Source: Meghimatium bilineatum
Lineage: Eukaryota > Mollusca > Gastropoda > Stylommatophora > Philomycidae
Assembly (NCBI GenBank): GCA_034231615.1
Contig: CM067312.1
Location: 7,810,546-7,874,545 of the forward strand
Reading direction: 5' to 3'
DNA length: 64,000 nt
Both the position numbers and the translations under genes were made by a program. Shown here piece after piece: positions 1-13,559 of this stretch (its first letter is position 1; each line of letters begins with the position of its first letter). Under the pieces are notes generated by a model. It made no database searches. It was given only the letters and a program-made list of their open reading frames with translations, and was not told the origin of the DNA.

Positions 1-689
1 CTCTTGCTATCCGTTGGTCACTATATTCAGAATCGTCCGCCAAAAATAGCCAATGACAACCAATGAAATGTACAGAAATAATTAAAAGACCGGAAAACTA
101 ACTTTCTAAGTCACAAGCCCACAGGTCTGTAGTATTTTTTTCCGACGGTCTTGCCGTAAGTCAAAACGGACTTATAAAATAAAATACGTGTCGCACCACA
201 AGGGGATTTTTCGACCAGCATCTAGCTAGCTACTAACAAGCAAACTAACGAGGAAACCTGCCTGCTTATTTGTTATTAATTTAACACTAATATTTAACAA
301 TATTTATTGCTTTTAGTCCGAGTGGTCTGTTTTCTAAATTATATTTTCTCTGGCGGAGACAAGGAGAACGTGACTTGTAAAAACGACAAATTATTGAACC
401 AATTAAATTACAGTATACAATTGTTTGATGATGGCGGCGTCCTTTCAGTCTCTAGAAACAGCGGATGTTACGTCAGCAAGGAAAAAAATGGCGAGATTTA
501 TTACGTCGCTGGAGTGTCCTGGAATGTTTAAAAACAGTAAGATATCTAAGTCTGGCGCCACAAGTGTTCAGGGACGACCTCCTGCTGATCATATGATGAT
601 GATGAAAAAATTCTTTAGCTGTGAGAAGGTAGCTTTTCACAGCCATGACCTTTTTTTACAAAAGTACACGTTCTTAGTTGTGTAAAAAA
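1..689. other. unassigned 5' flank; possible first exon not proven
   Basis: No recognisable gene. A short + reading frame at 425-685 begins ATGATGGCGGCG and could be a first exon, with a GTAAGA donor-like site near 538, but the protein matches nothing I know and no downstream exon can be tied to it. The first 130 bases resemble 2660-2720 (GTTG.TCACTAT, then GAATCGTC..CCAAAAA), so part of this is probably an interspersed repeat. Confidence 0.3.
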
Positions 690-1110
690 AAAAATAGCAA
701 CATCCTAACCAGTTACGACCTAACATCTCTCGTGTATTACTGGAGTTTGAAACTTGAACAAAAATAGCAACATTCTAACCAGTTACGTCCAACATCTCTC
801 GTGTATTACTGGAGTTTGAAACTTGAACAAAAATAGCAACATTCTAACCAGTTACGTCCTAACATCTCTCGTGTATTACTGGAGTTTGAAACTTGAACAA
901 AAATAGCAACATTCTAACCAGTTACGTCCTAACATCTCTCGTGTATTACTGGAGTTTGAAACTTGAACAAAAATAGCAACATTCTAACCATTTAGGATCC
1001 AACATCTCTCGTACATTGCCAGAGTTTGAAATTGGAACAGAAAATAGCAACATCCTAACCAGTTAGGATCCAACATTTCTCGTACATTACTGGAGTTTGA
1101 AATTGGAACG
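690..1110. repeat. minisatellite, ~70-bp unit, about 6 copies
   Basis: Units start AAAAATAGCAACATTCTAACC and end near GGAGTTTGAAACTTGAAC. Spacing between identical landmarks is 69-70 bp at 752, 821, 891 and 961. The last two copies are more diverged (TTAGGATCC in place of TTACGTCC), so the right edge is older than the centre. Confidence 0.93.
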
Positions 1111-2094
1111 TGGATGCTATCAACCAGCTTGACCCGGGGATAGAAAATAGACATACTCTAGCCCTTGCATTTCGCATCTCCATCATGGTTGTTTATTTCC
1201 TGAATGTAGCCATATCTTTTTTTATCAGTCGATGTATCAGTGGCATCAGCCGATAGGAGTGACGCTGGGTCAGATCAACAAGTAGTCACAGTACTGTGCT
1301 GGAGATGAACTTGGTATTTATTGTAGTGAAATCCTGGCTAAGATAGACAAAGGATATCAAAGACTTTCCAGACTCGAAGAAGTTGGACCGCTTGCACAGA
1401 ATCAAGAAGCTTACATCGTGACACAGAAGACAACATTTTGCAAAGGACAAGTAACATACATGCAGAAAACCTAGCTATTTTTAAAATTAATAACCGACTC
1501 TAAATGTGACGCCTGAACATGATCTTATAAATATCTAGATGACCGTGGATGAGAGAAGAATTATGTGAAGGTCTTGAATGGAGTAAAATTGCTTATACCA
1601 TGAATGAGCTTGTTTCGGTCAGCGGACCATAATCATGAGGACACTAGATTAATTTGTAATGTTTGTCTTTAGAATGTGTGTGACATAGTTATGTAACGTT
1701 GGTACACATAACACGATGCTATAGATTCGACATGAGTGTTTGCTGTCATATTATTACAGCACAGATCAGAGGGTGTCACGCCTCGTCTGCTGCTTTAACT
1801 AACAGTGTAGTAACTAACAGTGTCTGGTTTTCATTGTATTTTATATGAGGTACACAGCAAATTGAAAACTTAGCTTGTTAAAATTTGTCTGTCTCACATG
1901 ACAGGCCACGCAATAAAATGGTGTGCTTTATTTATATTACAGGTACATATGTTGTAGGGCATAGACTTAATATGGCACAAACTGTGTGAGAGAATTAGCA
2001 GGAACATTGATGTTGTCGATACACCACACTGAAATTTGCTCCTATATTTACAATATTATTTCCAACACTTCATATTTCATAAAATGGGTATACT
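1111..2094. other. unassigned, no gene seen
   Basis: AT-rich unique sequence with stops in all frames. I see no coding exon, tandem repeat or recognisable transposon. Confidence 0.4.
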
Positions 2095-2240
2095 CTTCTG
2101 GGTGCCTTCTCACACTCCTGCAGATTAGCAGGATGTAGTCTGAAGAATTAAATGTGATGTATAATATTTTAAGTCTATGCTGCGATATCTGTGCATTTCG
2201 TCTGACATATCCAACTTCAGTATAGACCGTCACCAACACA
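2095..2240 (-). mobile_element. composite SINE fragment (GAA-tail family)
   Basis: The stretch contains ACTCCTGCAGATTAGCAGGA, then TGCTGCGATATCTG and a diverged ACTTCAG.AT block, in the same order as the fuller copies at 3279, 29449 and 63464. It stops before the AAAGGCGACTAAGG block and runs straight into the LINE tail at 2240. Confidence 0.8.
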
Positions 2241-2612
2241 AGATGACCATCACATTATAAATAGATGTAAGTTGTTAGTTATGAAACAAGTTGTAAGACT
2301 ACGCCTCAGAACAGGATGCAACCGACTCCGCAGTCACATGTACACAAAGTTCAAGATTGGCATCACGGCCATGTGTACATGTGGACAGGCAGTACAGAGT
2401 GCCAAACATATACTTCAAGAGTGTTCTGAGTATGAAACGCTGAGGCAGATATATTGGCCAGAGGAAACAACACTGGAATCAAAACTCTATGGGACACTGT
2501 ATGAACTACAAAAGACAGTGAGGTTATTCAGGAGACAGAATTACAGATATAGACATGTTTCAAGTGAACGGAAGAAGAAAAGAAGTATAGACCGTATCTC
2601 AACAGGATGTAA
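2240..2612 (+). mobile_element. 3' end of RNase-H-bearing non-LTR retrotransposon
   Basis: The translation (frame 2272-2646, with a frameshift near its left end) reads LRLRTG.NRLRSHMYTKFKI, then a Cys-rich CTCGQ..QSAKHILQECSE segment and ETTLESKLYGTLYELQKTV. This is the C-terminal tail seen in the longer minus-strand copy at 24300-25680, so both belong to one family. The frame drifts out of register after ELQKTV. The 3' end is CAAGTGAACGGAAGAAGAAA, a GAA-type tail. The fragment lacks RT and RNase H and cannot be functional. Assignment to the I-like group rests on the RNase H of the longer copy. Confidence 0.82.
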
Positions 2613-2639
2613 ATACGCATTCAGTCGTGACGTTTTGGA

Positions 2640-2975
2640 TTATTGATGTGTTTGGTTGTTCACTATTTATATACTGTGAATCGTCTTCCAAAAAAGTAAG
2701 ACTGACAAACTAATACACGGAACTAATGAAAATGAGTCTTTAATGTCATGTTTACTTTTTGTTGAGAGGTCTTATACCGTTTTAGGTCACGATCAGATGT
2801 GAGCGGGTGTAACTGTCTATAAAAGGCTAAGTGCGCATGCACTGACGTCATCTTATTGAGAACAGTTTAGTAACGCGGTGTCCACTTAAATAATATGTCC
2901 GGCTGCAAGTGATCTCTCTTGTTTCTTATCTGTTCCAGTATAAGGTCAATTCATCACTGACAACAACAAAAAATT
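2640..2975 (+). promoter_or_regulatory. promoter-like segment (TATA box plus palindromic CRE)
   Basis: TATAAAAGG lies at 2818-2826 and the perfect CREB/ATF-type palindrome TGACGTCA at 2843-2850. The segment starts near TGTTTGGTTG and ends near GACAACA, which would suit a solo LTR, but I cannot find a matching target-site duplication. No ORF follows. A host promoter is less likely because SINE and LINE remnants flank it on both sides. Confidence 0.3.
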
Positions 2976-3266
2976 CTAGATTTCTTTCGGAAGTTATTTC
3001 ATTGCTGAAGATTATGCATGCGGTTAGTCACAAAAAAGGGCTCAAAAGGATTATTTAGTTGTTTTACTCAGGCTACCGCATATGTATTCCGTCTCTCTCA
3101 ACTGGAATCTGTTGAGAGTGCCAGTCATAGTGCGTAACAGCGTAGCTTCAAGTGAGTCATAGCGCGTAAGGACGCAACTTCAAGTGAGTCATAGCGCGTA
3201 AAGACTCAACTTCAAGTGATAATCACTAAAGATCTGTGAAAAAAACAACTCTATAAACAAGAACTA

Positions 3267-3563
3267 AGAGAGCATCTTCTTCTTCTTCTTCGTTCGATCT
3301 CAAACTCCTGCAGATTAGCAGGATGTATTTTGGAGAACGGAATGCGTTATGTCATGGTTTACAGCAGTGCTGCGATATCTGCGCCTTTCGGCCTGACACA
3401 TCCGACTTCAGCATGGCTTTGGGTCACTGACGCTATATGGGATAGCCAACTCCATCTCATAACCCCCTTAGTCGCCTTTTACAACATGCGTGGAAGGTAA
3501 ACAGTGTTGCTATTCTTTGCTCCCCTTTCAGGCCCCGGCAACACACGGGCGAGAGAGCATCTT
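3267..3563 (-). mobile_element. composite SINE, near full length, with 12-bp target-site duplication
   Basis: This is the clearest copy of the commonest dispersed family. Read on the minus strand it begins CGCCCGTGTGTTGCCGGGGC, passes through TAAAAGGCGACTAAGG and ATGGGATGGAGTTGG-like blocks, then GGAGTTTGAGA, and ends in a (GAA)n tail. The 12-bp repeat AGAGAGCATCTT occurs at 3267-3278 and 3552-3563, directly flanking the element, the mark of target-primed insertion. The GGCGACTAAG core recalls the MetaSINE conserved domain, by memory only. Minus-strand ORFs over such copies are not genes. Confidence 0.88.
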
Positions 3564-4072
3564 AGCGACTACGCTACCACGCACCCCTTGATTACACATA
3601 TCTATTTACACTTATCATTCACATTTGCTTGCCGGTTTGTCTACGGGCAATCCCCTGACATTCGATTGAAGCAAATTAAATGTCAAATTGTCATTTCTAT
3701 ACTTAAAAACAGAAAACAAATATTGGAGATGTAACACTACGTGAATGGAAAAGTAATAATCAATCTTTGTTTTATGAATGACATTTTACAATTTTATGTC
3801 ATCGATCCAGAGTTGGAAGACAATGTAAATAAAATAGGCAAGAAGAGGATAGGTTTCGAAAGAAAGTTACAAAATTAGGGTTGTAAAGTTTTACGGAGTA
3901 ATAATTATCACAGAAGAACACATGCCAAAAATAAAAATAAAATATAAATTTCTAATAAAATGTCTTTAGCAAGATCACAAATACTGACGTTGCTGCCTGT
4001 GAACATATTGGATAATAAAATTTGGTTTAATTTGACTTGTGTGATGCTCATGTATAGTTCATTTTATTTTCC
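3564..4072. other. unassigned, no gene seen
   Basis: AT-rich sequence with short interrupted frames. No repeat family recognised. Confidence 0.4.
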
Positions 4073-4232
4073 GAAAATGGATGTGCTGGGCTGGAAGGCG
4101 ACAAAAAAAATATAAAAAATGAACGCAGCTCCGCTGTGACATTAGCAAGACAACGTACTTGACGCTTCCAGACGGAAATCACACGATCTTTCCTGTTGGT
4201 TTTCAGAGAGCGAATGCAGAAGAAGAAGTTCA
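4073..4232 (+). mobile_element. degenerate composite SINE
   Basis: It has GGATGTGCTGGGCTGGAAGG, the same position as GGATGTGTC.GGC.GAAAGG in other copies, and ends GCGAATGCAGAAGAAGAAG, the family tail. The middle is strongly diverged. Confidence 0.65.
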
Positions 4233-4429
4233 TCTTATTATGTAATAGTACGCGGTTGGGAGCTTCATGCTAAATGAAATTATTCGACTGTAGAGCAAAT
4301 GATCCGCAGCTCTGCGCTCTGGGTGTCTGTGGATAAATGGAGATAAGGCTATAAATACTTGAGAAGGAAATCATATAACATTATATTAAGAACATATTTA
4401 ATATTGCATACATACAATATATCGTACGC

Positions 4430-4622
4430 CGAAGTCGGATGTGTGGAAATATTAGGGAAAAAAAACACCGTTAAAACGAGGAATTTCCGTTTTCTTGACT
4501 GAGTCCTGTTGGAAAGTTTGTAGGGTTATTGTCATGCTACAGAAGAGATACAATGGGAGTTTGAGATTGTGTCCTGCTACAAGAGAGATACAGTGGGAGT
4601 TTGAGAACGAACGAAAACTAAA
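4430..4622 (+). mobile_element. degenerate SINE of the related subfamily, with duplicated tail block
   Basis: It begins CCGAAGTCGGATGTGTGG and carries two successive copies of a block ending GGGAGTTTGAGA, each preceded by TCCTGCTACAAGAGAGATAC or a near match. The tail is GAACGAACGAAAAC. The doubled block shows a local tandem duplication of the SINE 3' part. Confidence 0.68.
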
Positions 4623-5084
4623 TAATAATAAAATGTCATTATCCGTGACATATTAACTCATGCATGTGTATGTATCGACAGTAGGGTCTCAAAATATTGA
4701 TTGTTTTATTGATGACCAGATGACGGTTCATTGTCAGATCTGTCTTTAAAAGCAAGCATTATCTCACAAATATGTGGAGGTTTCGTCACTCACCATTATT
4801 GATGGCCATTTATTACCTGCAACTTCACAAATTCACTTAGAATTATGTCCTTGACTATTATTGTTGCAACATAGCGTATTTTTCGTCGAATCTGCCATAG
4901 TTGCCATTCATAATTGCCGTTCTTATCTCCAGAAATTGTCTAGATGGCGAAATTCTTTTGCAGTTTATTAACCGCATTATGACATAGCTCCTGTAAGTTA
5001 GGATTGAAAAATAGCTCTTCTACCAAGTGTTGCACATGTTTATGACTGAATATATGTTCAGACAAATTCCTCACAGGATGTACA

Positions 5085-6892
<1,808 letters not shown>

Positions 6893-7530
6893 ATTAGTTG
6901 ATGGAATGACCGAGTCTTGGTCATCTATTGAAGAACTGACTGTAGATATTTAGTTTGTTGATGGAATGACCGAGTCCTGGTCATCTATTGAAGAACTGAC
7001 TGTAGATATTTAGTTTGTTGATGGAATGACCGAGTCCTGGTCATCTATTGAAGAACTGACTGTAGATATTTAGTTTGTTGATGGAATGACCGAGTCGTGG
7101 TCATCTATTGAAGAACTGTCTGTAGATATTTAGTTTGTTGATGGAATGACCGAGTCTTGATCATCTATTGAAGAACTGTCTGTAGATATTTAGTTTGTTG
7201 ATGGAATGACCGAGTCCTGGTCATCTATTGAAGAACTGTCTGTAGATATTTAGTTTGTTGATGGAATGATCGAGTCTTGGTCATCTATTGAAGAACTGTC
7301 TGTAGATATTTAGTTTATTGATGGAATGACCGAGTCCTGGTCATCTATTGATGAACTGTCTGTAGATATTTAGTTTGTTGATGGAATGATCGAGTCTTGG
7401 TCATCTATTGAAGAACTGTCTGTAGATATTTAGTTTGTTGATGGAATGACCGAGTCCTGGTCATCTATTGAAGAACTGTCTGTAGATATTTAATTTGTTG
7501 ATGGAATGATCGAGTCTTGGTCAACTATCG
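6893..7530. repeat. minisatellite, 60-bp unit, about 10.5 copies
   Basis: The unit begins GTTGATGGAATGACCGAGTC and ends GTAGATATTTAGTTT, with an exact 60-bp period. Variants are mostly single transitions (CCTGG/CTTGG, CTGACTG/CTGTCTG). CTGACTG copies sit at the left and CTGTCTG copies at the right, which shows block-wise spread of variants. Confidence 0.97.
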
Positions 7531-7728
7531 AACTTCCGCTAGAGGAATATTACGTATGAATAAATGTCCCACACTTAAAGTTTTAGAAAAAAAAAATGGT
7601 TAAATTAACAAAAAAATATGTGATAAGTAAACAATATTTTCAACGTCAACTTGTGTCAATCTCTTTCCCATCCCTTTTTTCAGCAACTGTGAAACTTTTT
7701 TCAGACTTGTCTTACCCAAATAGTTGGC

Positions 7729-7870
7729 GTAAACTATAGACATTCCCCGTAAACTATAGACATTCCCCGTAAACTATAGACATTCCCCGTAAACTATAGA
7801 CATTCCCCGTAAACTATAGACATTCCCCGTAAACTATAGACATTCCCCGTAAACTATAGACATTCCCCGT
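7729..7870. repeat. minisatellite, 20-bp unit, 7 copies
   Basis: Unit GTAAACTATAGACATTCCCC, essentially identical in every copy, so a recent expansion or one kept uniform by gene conversion. Confidence 0.97.
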
Positions 7871-9689
7871 GAAGCCAAGAAACCAGACAGTTAAACAGAC
7901 CCCTTCTTCATTTAAACTGCTTTAAAAATCATTTCACAGTTATTTCTAAATTCATAAATGCAGAGCTAGAACATCTTTAAGGAGGTAAAAATATTAGGAA
8001 TCTATTTTCCTAAATGAAAAAGGCGGAGGTGTTAACCCATCAAATTCACTGTATCTCTTGATTTCATGTGTATCTCTTCATTTAGTTTTCTACTTTCATA
8101 CGTTTTTCGGTGTGCAACATTAAATAAGAATCACTGCTCGATAAAGGCATTTTGACCGAAGCGTCTATTTAGTATCCTACATTTCCAGACCACTCTGATT
8201 CCTGTTGTTATATTACACGTGCTATGTACAGTGGAATTTCCCCTCGCGCAACCTGTTATAATAATTTTCCATAATTAACAAGATTTTTTTCAAAATCACC
8301 AATCATGTACATATCCTTTATTGTATTTTTTTTTAATGTATATAGCAAATTTCGGTTATTACATACATATTTCGCTGATCCAGATTAAGCTATTATACAG
8401 AATTCTACTTTTATATAGTTGTAGTCTTTTCTTCATAGTTTCCACTCAAAGCTTTTTTTTTAAAAAAGTTTTCCCACTCGCAGACCTACAGCTAATTTTA
8501 TTATACAGTCAAACTTAGAAAATCACAAAATTAGACATGATTAACCCACTACTATCTGGCTATAGTAGCACAAACAGTTCTGTTTGTTGAAATGTTACAA
8601 GGAAGTGCTGTTGATCAGAATCTTGTCCAGACGCAGGAAATGCAGTAATCATGCTCCACCAACTTCCAGAAGCATACAATTTCGATCAGATCACGGGGCA
8701 GCAGTGTGAAAGATATCTCAAACGACAGTTGAACACAAAGAGCTTGTTAGTGTTCCGGAGATGTCTCAGAATGGAACACAATCTCGACTTTATTATCTAA
8801 GTTTGTTTTCAACGTTTTTCTTTAAAAGAAACCGTGAAAGCAACTGCACGAACAAAGAGGAACTAACAGAGGTCAGACATTACCCCACTGATCTGGTGCC
8901 GGATTTGATACAAATTAGAATAAGAAAAAAATGTAAATAAACGTAAAAATTAGGTAAATAAGCAAATAAAGTCAATTTCAGATAAAATTTGCTTACGAAT
9001 GCAGATTTATAAATTGGTTTTATTTGTCGGTTTATTGATCCAGCAAGGCACACGGTGTGCAATATAATTATATATGCCTGGGTCCTGTTTTGAACGTCTG
9101 CCTTATCAAATTATTTTCAAAAGATCGCATGAGCCGTTTTCTTTAAAACGTGGAAAGTCAGAAGAATATAGACTCCACTTCTTCAGTGGCAGAAGATGGT
9201 GGTTATGTTTACAATGAAAGTCTGTCTCCATATATATTTTGTAATCAAAGTTTATTGTCACCGGCTCCAGAACTTAGTGGTTACTGGTTGAATTCCTCCA
9301 TGACGAGAACGTTTCCCCCATATCTTTTAGTTTCTGGGTACACTCCGCTCAAGAAATAGAAGCTAGACCAAATCTGGGAAAAGTAAACAGGCCGTTGCAA
9401 TATAGACCGCACATGACCAACTCCAATAAAGACATCTCAACTGAATTAATTATTACCCCATTAGCTACGTTTTTAATTATTGTTGGCATCGATTGGTCAA
9501 AATTTACATACTTGGAATCGAATGCCAAAATTTGCCATGGCAACTCCAAAAATATAAATAGTGACCAACCTAAAGTCCAAAAGTGGATCCAATCAAATGA
9601 CAATTATAGATAACAGGTCTTTTTGGAAGGTCATGGACCGCATTACGCTAAATCGTTTATTGTGGAAGAAATGAACGCTACGTTGGCGA
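7871..9689. other. unassigned, no gene seen
   Basis: AT-rich DNA with many stops. Near 8143 is CTCGATAAAGGCATTTTGACC, a motif that returns near 47150. Frames at 8321-8518, 8880-9062 and 9395-9613 have no recognisable product. Confidence 0.4.
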
Positions 9690-9915
9690 GGAGACTAGAT
9701 ACATGAGGTCCGGTTCTGTGGCGGGGTAGTACAGAGCGCGTGTGTGACTGCCAAAGTACCGAGTTCGATCAACAGATAATTGAGCATTCGGATCGTTCTG
9801 AAAGCAATGGCAAACTACTGAACAATATATATATATATACATATTGCCTATAAAATCACTATAGTCAAACAATGCTGGGATGATGGCTACGTCCTGAATA
9901 GGATACGCTACCAGT
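9690..9915 (+). mobile_element. tRNA-derived SINE, near full length
   Basis: It starts at about AGGTCCGGTTCTGTGGCG and has a pol III B-box-like CGAGTTCGATC at 9758-9768. AATGGCAAACTACTGAAC follows, then AAAATCACTATAG and TGATGGCTACGTCCTGAAT. The same ordered blocks recur at 18343, 20458 (minus), 30768 (minus), 31180 (minus) and 55395. A short AT run interrupts the middle. Confidence 0.82.
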
Positions 9916-10096
9916 ATACACGAGAATATATACACGATAATAATTATACGAGAGTATACGTCAATATATACACGACAATATATATATATACGAGAATTAA
10001 TAGACGAGAATATATACACGATAATATATATATATATACGATAAAATATATATACACGATAATATATATATATATACGATACAATATATATACAAG

Positions 10097-10131
<35 letters not shown>

Positions 10132-10175
10132 GATAATATATATATACGATAATATATACACGAGAATAAATACAC
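9916..10175. repeat. imperfect AT-rich tandem repeat
   Basis: Repeats of ATATACACGATAATATAT-type words with ACGA interruptions. It has probably grown from the AT-rich end of the SINE beside it. The minus frames of 77-165 residues are Tyr/Ile artefacts. Confidence 0.9.
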
Positions 10176-10424
10176 GGATGGATATGTTGTATTGGGTATT
10201 GATTTTCGATTGTTTTGGATCTATAGACAAAGCTTACGTGTTTCATTTGTCCTGCTAGGTCTAAATGAAACAGCTAGACTGTGCCAGGAGTTGAAACTGC
10301 TAAAACGGTCTCTGTGTATGTAATATGGTATCTATCAATGGAAAAAGTACTTTTAAATTTAATTATGGGAGACCTGGTTGGTTCTATGTGGTTTTGGTTT
10401 CATGAATTTGGAAAATGAAGATGT

Positions 10425-10880
10425 TAGTTAATGAGTTAGTTAATTAGTTTGTTAGATGGCTAGCTAATTAGTTAGCTAATTATTTAGCTAGTTAGTTAGA
10501 TATTTAACTAGTTGATTAGTTAGATAGTTAGTTAAGTAGCTAGGTAGTGAGATTGTTAGCAAGTTGGTTAGTTATTAGTTAGTAAGTTAGTTACTTAGTT
10601 AGCAAGTCAGTTAGATAATTAGTTAGTTAGCTGGTTAATTAGTTGATTAGTTAGTTAGGTATTTAGCTGGAAAATAGCTAGCTGATTAACTAGTTAGCTG
10701 GCCAACTAATTATTTAGTTAACTGGTTCGCTAGATATCTGGCTAGTTAAGTTAGTAGGCTAGTTAGTTAGTTAGATATCTGGCTAGTTAAGTTAGTAGGC
10801 TAGTTAGTTAGTTAGATATCTGGCTAGTTAAGTTAGTAGCCTAGTTAGTTAGTTAGATATCTGGCTAATTAAGTTAGTTC
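10425..10880. repeat. TTAG-rich tetranucleotide array with a 41-bp higher-order unit
   Basis: Degenerate GTTAGTTAGCTAGTTA words fill the left part. At the right, a 41-bp unit starting GATATCTGGCTAGTTAAG recurs at 10733, 10774 and 10815. It is not the telomeric TTAGG or TTAGGG word. Confidence 0.92.
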
Positions 10881-10910
10881 AGACCGTTCTCATCATCAGC
10901 ATGAACATTT

Positions 10911-11823
10911 GAACTAGAGCAAGTACTACAGTTCTCCCTGGAGCAAGTAATACAGTTCTCCCTGGAGCAAGTACTACAGTTCTCCCTGGAGCAAGTAATA
11001 CAGTTCTCCCTGGAGCAAGTACTATAGTTCTCCCTGGAGCAAGTACTACAGTTCTCCCTGGAGCAAGTACTACAATTCTCCCTGGAGCAAATAATACAGT
11101 TCTCCCTCGCGCAAGTAATACAGTTCTCCCTGGAGCAAGTAATACAGTTCTCACTGGAGCAAGCAATACAGTTCTCCCTGGAGCAAGTAATACAATTCTC
11201 CCTGGAGCAAGTACTACAGTTCTCCCTGGAGCAAGTACTACAGTTCTCCATGGAGCAAGTAATACAGTTCTCACTGGAGCAAGTACTACAGTTCTCCCTG
11301 GAGCAAGTAATACAGTTCTCACTGGAGCAAGTAATACAGTTCTCCCTGGAGCAAGTAATACAGTTCTCCCTGGAGCAAGTAATACAGTTCTCCCTGGAGC
11401 AAATAATACAGTTCTCCTTGGAGCAAGTATTACAGTTCTCCTTGGAGCAAGTACTACAGTTCTCCTTGGAGCAAATACTACAGTTCTCCCTGGAGCAAAT
11501 ACTACAGTTCTCCCTGGAGCAAATACTACAGTTCTCCCTGGAGCAAGTACTACAGTTCTCACTGGAGCAAGTACTACAGTTCTCCCTGGAGCAAGTACTA
11601 CATTTCTCCTTGGAGCAAGTGCTACAGTTCTCCTTGGAGCAAGTACTACAGTTCTCCTTGGAGCAAATACTACAGTTCTCCTTGGAGCAAATACTACAGT
11701 TCTCCCTGGAGCAAATACTACAGTTCTCCCTGGAGCAAGTACTACAGTTATCCCTGGAGCAAGTACTACAGTTCTCCCTGGAGCAAGTACTACAGTTCTC
11801 CCTGGAGCAAGTACTACAGTTCT
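10911..11823. repeat. minisatellite, 24-bp unit, about 38 copies
   Basis: Unit GGAGCAAGTACTACAGTTCTCC. Copies differ mainly at GTACTACA/GTAATACA/AATACTACA and CCCTGG/CACTGG/CCTTGG. The unit is a multiple of three and lacks stops in several frames, so long frames exist on both strands (+ octapeptide EQVLQFSL; minus RTVLLAPG and ENCSTCSR). No start context, splice pattern or neighbouring exon supports coding. Confidence 0.97.
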
Positions 11824-11880
11824 GGATGAAATGTGTTAAATATTCAAGTTAGATATTGCAACGGACTTCTCTATCTTCCA

Positions 11881-11985
11881 CTAGAAGATCTTGTAACGGA
11901 CTACCATTTCTTGCACTAGAAGATCTTGTAACGGACTACCATTTCTTGCACTAGAAGATATTGTAAAATACTACTATAATTTGCA
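11881..11985. repeat. minisatellite, 35-bp unit, about 3 copies
   Basis: CTAGAAGATCTTGTAACGGA recurs at 11881, 11916 and, diverged, 11951. Confidence 0.9.
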
Positions 11986-12216
11986 CTGAAAGATCTTAGA
12001 TTCTTATTATTGTTCTTCCTCTAGTTGGTTCAAACGCTCCTGCCACCTTAAGGGCATATTCCGCAGAAAAGAATTCATTGTGACAAGATTTACAGCTTTG
12101 CAGTAATAGTTACGCTTTTCGGCTAGGCCCATCCGACTTCAGTATCGCTTCATCCGATTTCTAGGAGTTCATTGCGAACACAGAAGAATGTGTATGATAA
12201 TGAACAATATTCTGCT

Positions 12217-12485
12217 TCTTCATTTATTCTCAAACTCCTGCAGATCAGTAGGATGTAGTATGGAGAATGGAATGTGCTGTGTGCCATGGTTTACCTCTCT
12301 AGCTGTGATATCTGCAATTATGAGCTGATACATTCTATTTTTTTCATTGCTTATGTGTCATTCTGATTCTCTATGGAATGAGACCCATCTCCACAATGTC
12401 CTTAGTCGCCTCTTACGATATTCTTTATAGAAACAGTCATGCTATTCTGTGCTCTCATTTCGTGCTCCTGCAACATGGGAGCCGT
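12217..12485 (-). mobile_element. degenerate composite SINE
   Basis: TCTCAAACTCCTGCAGATCA, GTTTACCTCTCTAGCTG.GATATCTGC and TAGTCGCCTCTTACGAT occur in family order. It ends near CAACATGGGAGC. Confidence 0.8.
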
Positions 12486-12589
12486 ATACAATATTACTTC
12501 TTTTAAATATATTTAGTCGCAGATGAGGGTCAATATAAATTTAATTTTGTAATTGTTTTTCCTTCTGTTATCACTTCGTCTCAGTTTAC

Positions 12590-12765
12590 CTCCTACCGAC
12601 GAAAACAGATGTATCGGACCATTAACATAAATAAAACGGTGACACAGCGTATTCCTATTCTCTGGACTACATCCTGTTGGATATCTTGTTGGAGCCACGG
12701 TCCTGCTACAAGAGAGATCAGTGGGAGTTTGAGAATGAATGTTGAAGAAGAAGTGTGCCCCCTAA
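12590..12765 (+). mobile_element. SINE of the related subfamily
   Basis: It reads CAGATGTATCGGACC, ATAAAACGGTGACACAGCG, TCTGGACTACATCCTG and CCTGCTACAAGAGAGATCA, then GGGAGTTTGAGAATGAATG and a GAA tail. It differs from the main family by ~30 extra bases around CATGGTCCTGCTACAAG. Confidence 0.8.
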
Positions 12766-13559
12766 TACTTATCCTGATACACGTTCTTACTCTCTGACTA
12801 TTTTACTATCTCATCTTTCTTCAGACTATCCCATATTTGTACACTCATTCTTAACCCATTCTATCCCCTTGTCAATTTATATGTCTATTCCTCTCACCGC
12901 ATCTATCTATGATTAACCCATTAATCACGGCTTGTCTTAACTTTGTTCTGATTTACTTTTTCTAATATCCCAAACCCCCCTGTGTTGTCGATTGCTTTCA
13001 ATTTCGTAAATTAAATTGAATAAAAAAATACTGAAAAAAATTATATGAAGGAAGAATTTATGATGACGACAAGCATACGTGTAAACGTTCCTAGTGTTAT
13101 GTTTTCCCGCTCTTCTGGTGTCGCTTGGGAGATTTTTCTCACGCTGAATGTCTTACCTGATTTGATTTTGTCTTTCTAATGTGTCTTTGCTTTTCCTTGA
13201 CCGAGAATCCGACTCCCGGCAGAATCTTGGCTTACAAACTGTCGACAATGCTAATGTTGCGTGATTTTATTAACTGGGTTTTCCTGCTAATAAATTGTAT
13301 AAAGCAGACGCGAAAGCAATACATTTAACATGGAATGATGTAGGGAAAGTTAAGTTTCTCAGCTAAAACTAGAACAAAAACAGTTGGTGATATTGAGGAT
13401 GTTTCTAAAAAAAAATAGGTGTCTTCATTTTTTAATGATGCTTTGCAAAAATTATATTGAAGTGTGAGGTGTCTTAAAATAAATATTCTGTCTTGGTATG
13501 TGAAGTGTCTTAAAATAAAGCTATGTCTTTTAGTGTCAGTTGTCTGAAAATAAATTGTA
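12766..13559. other. unassigned, no gene seen
   Basis: Pyrimidine-rich on the left, then AT-rich. From about 13450, early diverged units (GTGAGGTGTCTTAAAATAAA) lead into the next array. Confidence 0.4.

Noticed and set aside
425..685. Confident first exon of a gene starting ATGATGGCGGCG
   Set aside because: No recognisable product, no confirmed downstream partner exon, and nearby sequence resembles a dispersed repeat; kept only as a possibility.
6893..7530. CRISPR-like regular array
   Set aside because: The whole 60-bp unit is conserved with no variable spacers, and the DNA is eukaryotic.
10425..10880. Interstitial telomere repeat
   Set aside because: Words are TTAG/CTAG, not TTAGGG or TTAGG.
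10879..11852. Long ORFs on both strands (EQVLQFSL, RTVLLAPG repeats)
   Set aside because: Unit is 24 bp, a multiple of three without stops in several frames, so open frames are automatic on both strands; no splice or start evidence.
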